A stretch of 64,000 bases of DNA from Rhodospirillales bacterium (lineage in GTDB: Bacteria > Pseudomonadota > Alphaproteobacteria > Micavibrionales > Micavibrionaceae): the NCBI GenBank assembly GCA_020638365.1, contig JACKIQ010000002.1:248001-312000 (forward strand), given 5' to 3'. The first letter of the stretch is position 1. Each line of letters starts with the position of its first letter. The position numbers were made by a program, and so were the translations under genes. Below are positions 62,995-64,000 of this stretch, piece by piece. A model generated the notes under the pieces. The model worked only from the letters and a program-made list of their open reading frames with translations. It was not told the origin of the DNA and ran no database searches.

Positions 62995-63288
62995 TCAGGA
63001 ATGGGCAATCCGTGCGCGCAGATTGATCTTCTTGCCGGAATAGTGGTCCGCGGTCAGTAAAACCTCTTCATGCACTTTGAAAGCTTCGGCAACGTCCTCA
63101 GGCGCCTGCGCGATAAAAATCAGGCTCTCATGCAGGATCGCATGAACCTCTCTTGTACCGGAATGAAACAGGATCGTTTCCGCCCGGACATAAGATGGAT
63201 CGTAAAACCGGATCAGAGGACAGGAACCGTTTTCACCACTTTCGAAATGAGCGCCGACACCGCTATGGGATAAAGAGTCAACAGACAT
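62995..63288 (-). CDS. Hypothetical protein
   Basis: A 97-aa soluble protein with a mixed alpha/beta pattern: CPLIRFYDPSYVRAETILFHS, then EVHAILHESLIFIAQAPEDV. No family recognised. ATG 63288 has AAAGGGG six bases before it; an upstream ATG adds eight residues. A hairpin lies just before the start (separate entry). Confidence 0.6.
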   Translation of the reverse strand: MSVDSLSHSGVGAHFESGENGSCPLIRFYDPSYVRAETILFHSGTREVHAILHESLIFIAQAPEDVAEAFKVHEEVLLTADHYSGKKINLRARIAHS

Positions 63289-63302
63289 GAAAAACCCCTT
63301 TT

Positions 63303-63328
63303 TACACTGCACTGCAAAAACCAGTGTA
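63303..63328 (-). other. Hairpin in the leader of the 63288 gene
   Basis: TACACTG and CAGTGTA form a 7-bp stem with 12-nt loop directly upstream of the ribosome site AAAGGGG. It could influence translation initiation, or mark the end of the upstream gene, though there is no U-run after it in the transcription direction. Confidence 0.35.
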
Positions 63329-63372
63329 GAAAAAAGAGGTTTAAAACGCGTTAAAGATATAAGCTACTGATA

Positions 63373-64000
63373 TTATTTAACTCTTGGAGAGGTATCCGGC
63401 CCCCCTCCAGCAGCGCCGCCAGGAACAGCCAGCAGAGAATCATAATCGAATGGCGGAACTTCCATGCCCGGAGCATGCGGCTTGACCTCTTGAAAATGAA
63501 ACTCCGAGAGGCTTCTGGCTTGCGCGCCGGCGTTCTGAAGCCCCTGTATGGCCGGATTGATCTGATCCACCAGCACAGTGTTGTCCGCGTAAAAACCGGG
63601 AGTGCCCATAGCTGAATTTCGCGCCCCCTCCAGCATGCGCTCCATGGTATCCCAGTGAAACGCGTTAATATCGGCTATATGCTCCACAGCACCGGGCGCT
63701 CCCAAGGTTTCGTCAGCATAGCCCAACTCGCTGACTACGCTGTTATAAACCTTGACTGCCGCGCCCGTAGCCAGATTGTAGTCCTGAACCACCGCACGGC
63801 TGAAGTCCGGGAAAGAGTAGTAGGAAGCGTTATTCTGTACATTCTCGATACCCGCCGCCTTGACCTTCTCAGGATCAAGCTCCCGACCCTCAAGCAGCGC
63901 ATGAGTACGGAAATGATGAGCCGTCGCCGGATCCAGATTAAGTGTATGAACCGCCAATTCCGCATCGTTATTGAAAACAACGAGATTGATCGTCCCGGCA
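63373..64000 (-). CDS. Hypothetical protein, 5' end outside the window
   Basis: The frame is open to the window edge (about 208 residues seen, last base in frame 63999), so the true start lies beyond 64000. The visible part is soluble, with FRTHALLEGRELDPEKVKA, then SELGYADETLGAPGAVEHI and a Pro/Gly-rich end (LAVPGGAAGGGPDTSPRVK). A TTG within the frame at 63957 is not a convincing start because the sequence upstream continues in the same composition (TINLVVFNNDAELAVHTLNL). No domain recognised. Confidence 0.6.
   Translation of the reverse strand, partial: AGTINLVVFNNDAELAVHTLNLDPATAHHFRTHALLEGRELDPEKVKAAGIENVQNNASYYSFPDFSRAVVQDYNLATGAAVKVYNSVVSELGYADETLGAPGAVEHIADINAFHWDTMERMLEGARNSAMGTPGFYADNTVLVDQINPAIQGLQNAGAQARSLSEFHFQEVKPHAPGMEVPPFDYDSLLAVPGGAAGGGPDTSPRVK

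Noticed and set aside
1..64000. tRNA, rRNA, CRISPR or prophage signatures
   Set aside because: Intergenic gaps are mostly short and none showed a cloverleaf, repeat-spacer pattern or phage genes.

Overview
The window is a gene-dense chromosomal segment of an alphaproteobacterium. Supporting features are the gene orders ftsE-ftsX-(DUF218)-plsC, aroK-aroB-CNNM next to xerD and accA, bolA-dnaJ-like-cobS-cobT, and mtaB/dapF/ftsY facing ffh-rpsP-rimM-trmD-rplS, plus CdnL/CarD, a DUF2336 protein and a chorismate mutase with a degenerate C-terminal part. No rRNA, tRNA, CRISPR array, phage or insertion sequence was seen. The exact order cannot be fixed by eye; an uncultured or Micavibrio/Rhodospirillales-like lineage is possible but is inference.

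Layout. 0-5 kb: a secreted helical-repeat protein, the FtsEX division transporter, a YdcF-like membrane protein and a PlsC acyltransferase fused to a DUF2125-like periplasmic domain. 4.7-9 kb: aromatic amino-acid genes (tyrA, chorismate mutase), metA, a methyltransferase and mutT. 9-18 kb: a membrane-anchored parvulin divergent from secA, an FAD oxidoreductase/aldo-keto reductase pair, and the aroK-aroB-CNNM operon. 18-28 kb: a 47-aa membrane peptide coupled to a 654-aa exported protein, xerD, accA, an RHH regulator, bolA, a J-domain protein, cobS, cobT and msrA. 28-33 kb: hisS, an exported protein, sufE and clpX without clpP.

33-44 kb is the most accessory-looking part: three related polytopic GT-C-like membrane proteins, a GtrA flippase-like protein and a GtrB/DPM1-like glycosyltransferase. 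Together they look like a polyprenyl-phosphate-sugar surface glycosylation module. It ends at a good terminator and is followed by a DHH phosphoesterase, a PaaK-like adenylating enzyme, photolyase and LD-carboxypeptidase. 44-53 kb holds an unknown gene behind a palindromic operator, carD, a phosphatase-like protein that has lost its metal ligands, an M48 lipoprotein protease, a nuclease-fold protein lacking the catalytic residues, prolyl aminopeptidase, pgk and DUF2336. 53-64 kb holds amn, both SRP GTPases (ftsY, ffh), mtaB, dapF and the ribosomal/tRNA-modification operon, then two unknown genes, the last cut by the window edge.

The strongest anomaly is inside hisS. About 125 codons, corresponding to the HisRS insertion domain, are AT-rich (32% G+C by hand count over 29281-29640) and use AGA, ATA and TTA codons, between flanks of 55-58% G+C. 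The reading frame stays open and the catalytic motifs are intact on both sides. This looks like an in-frame domain replacement by horizontal transfer.
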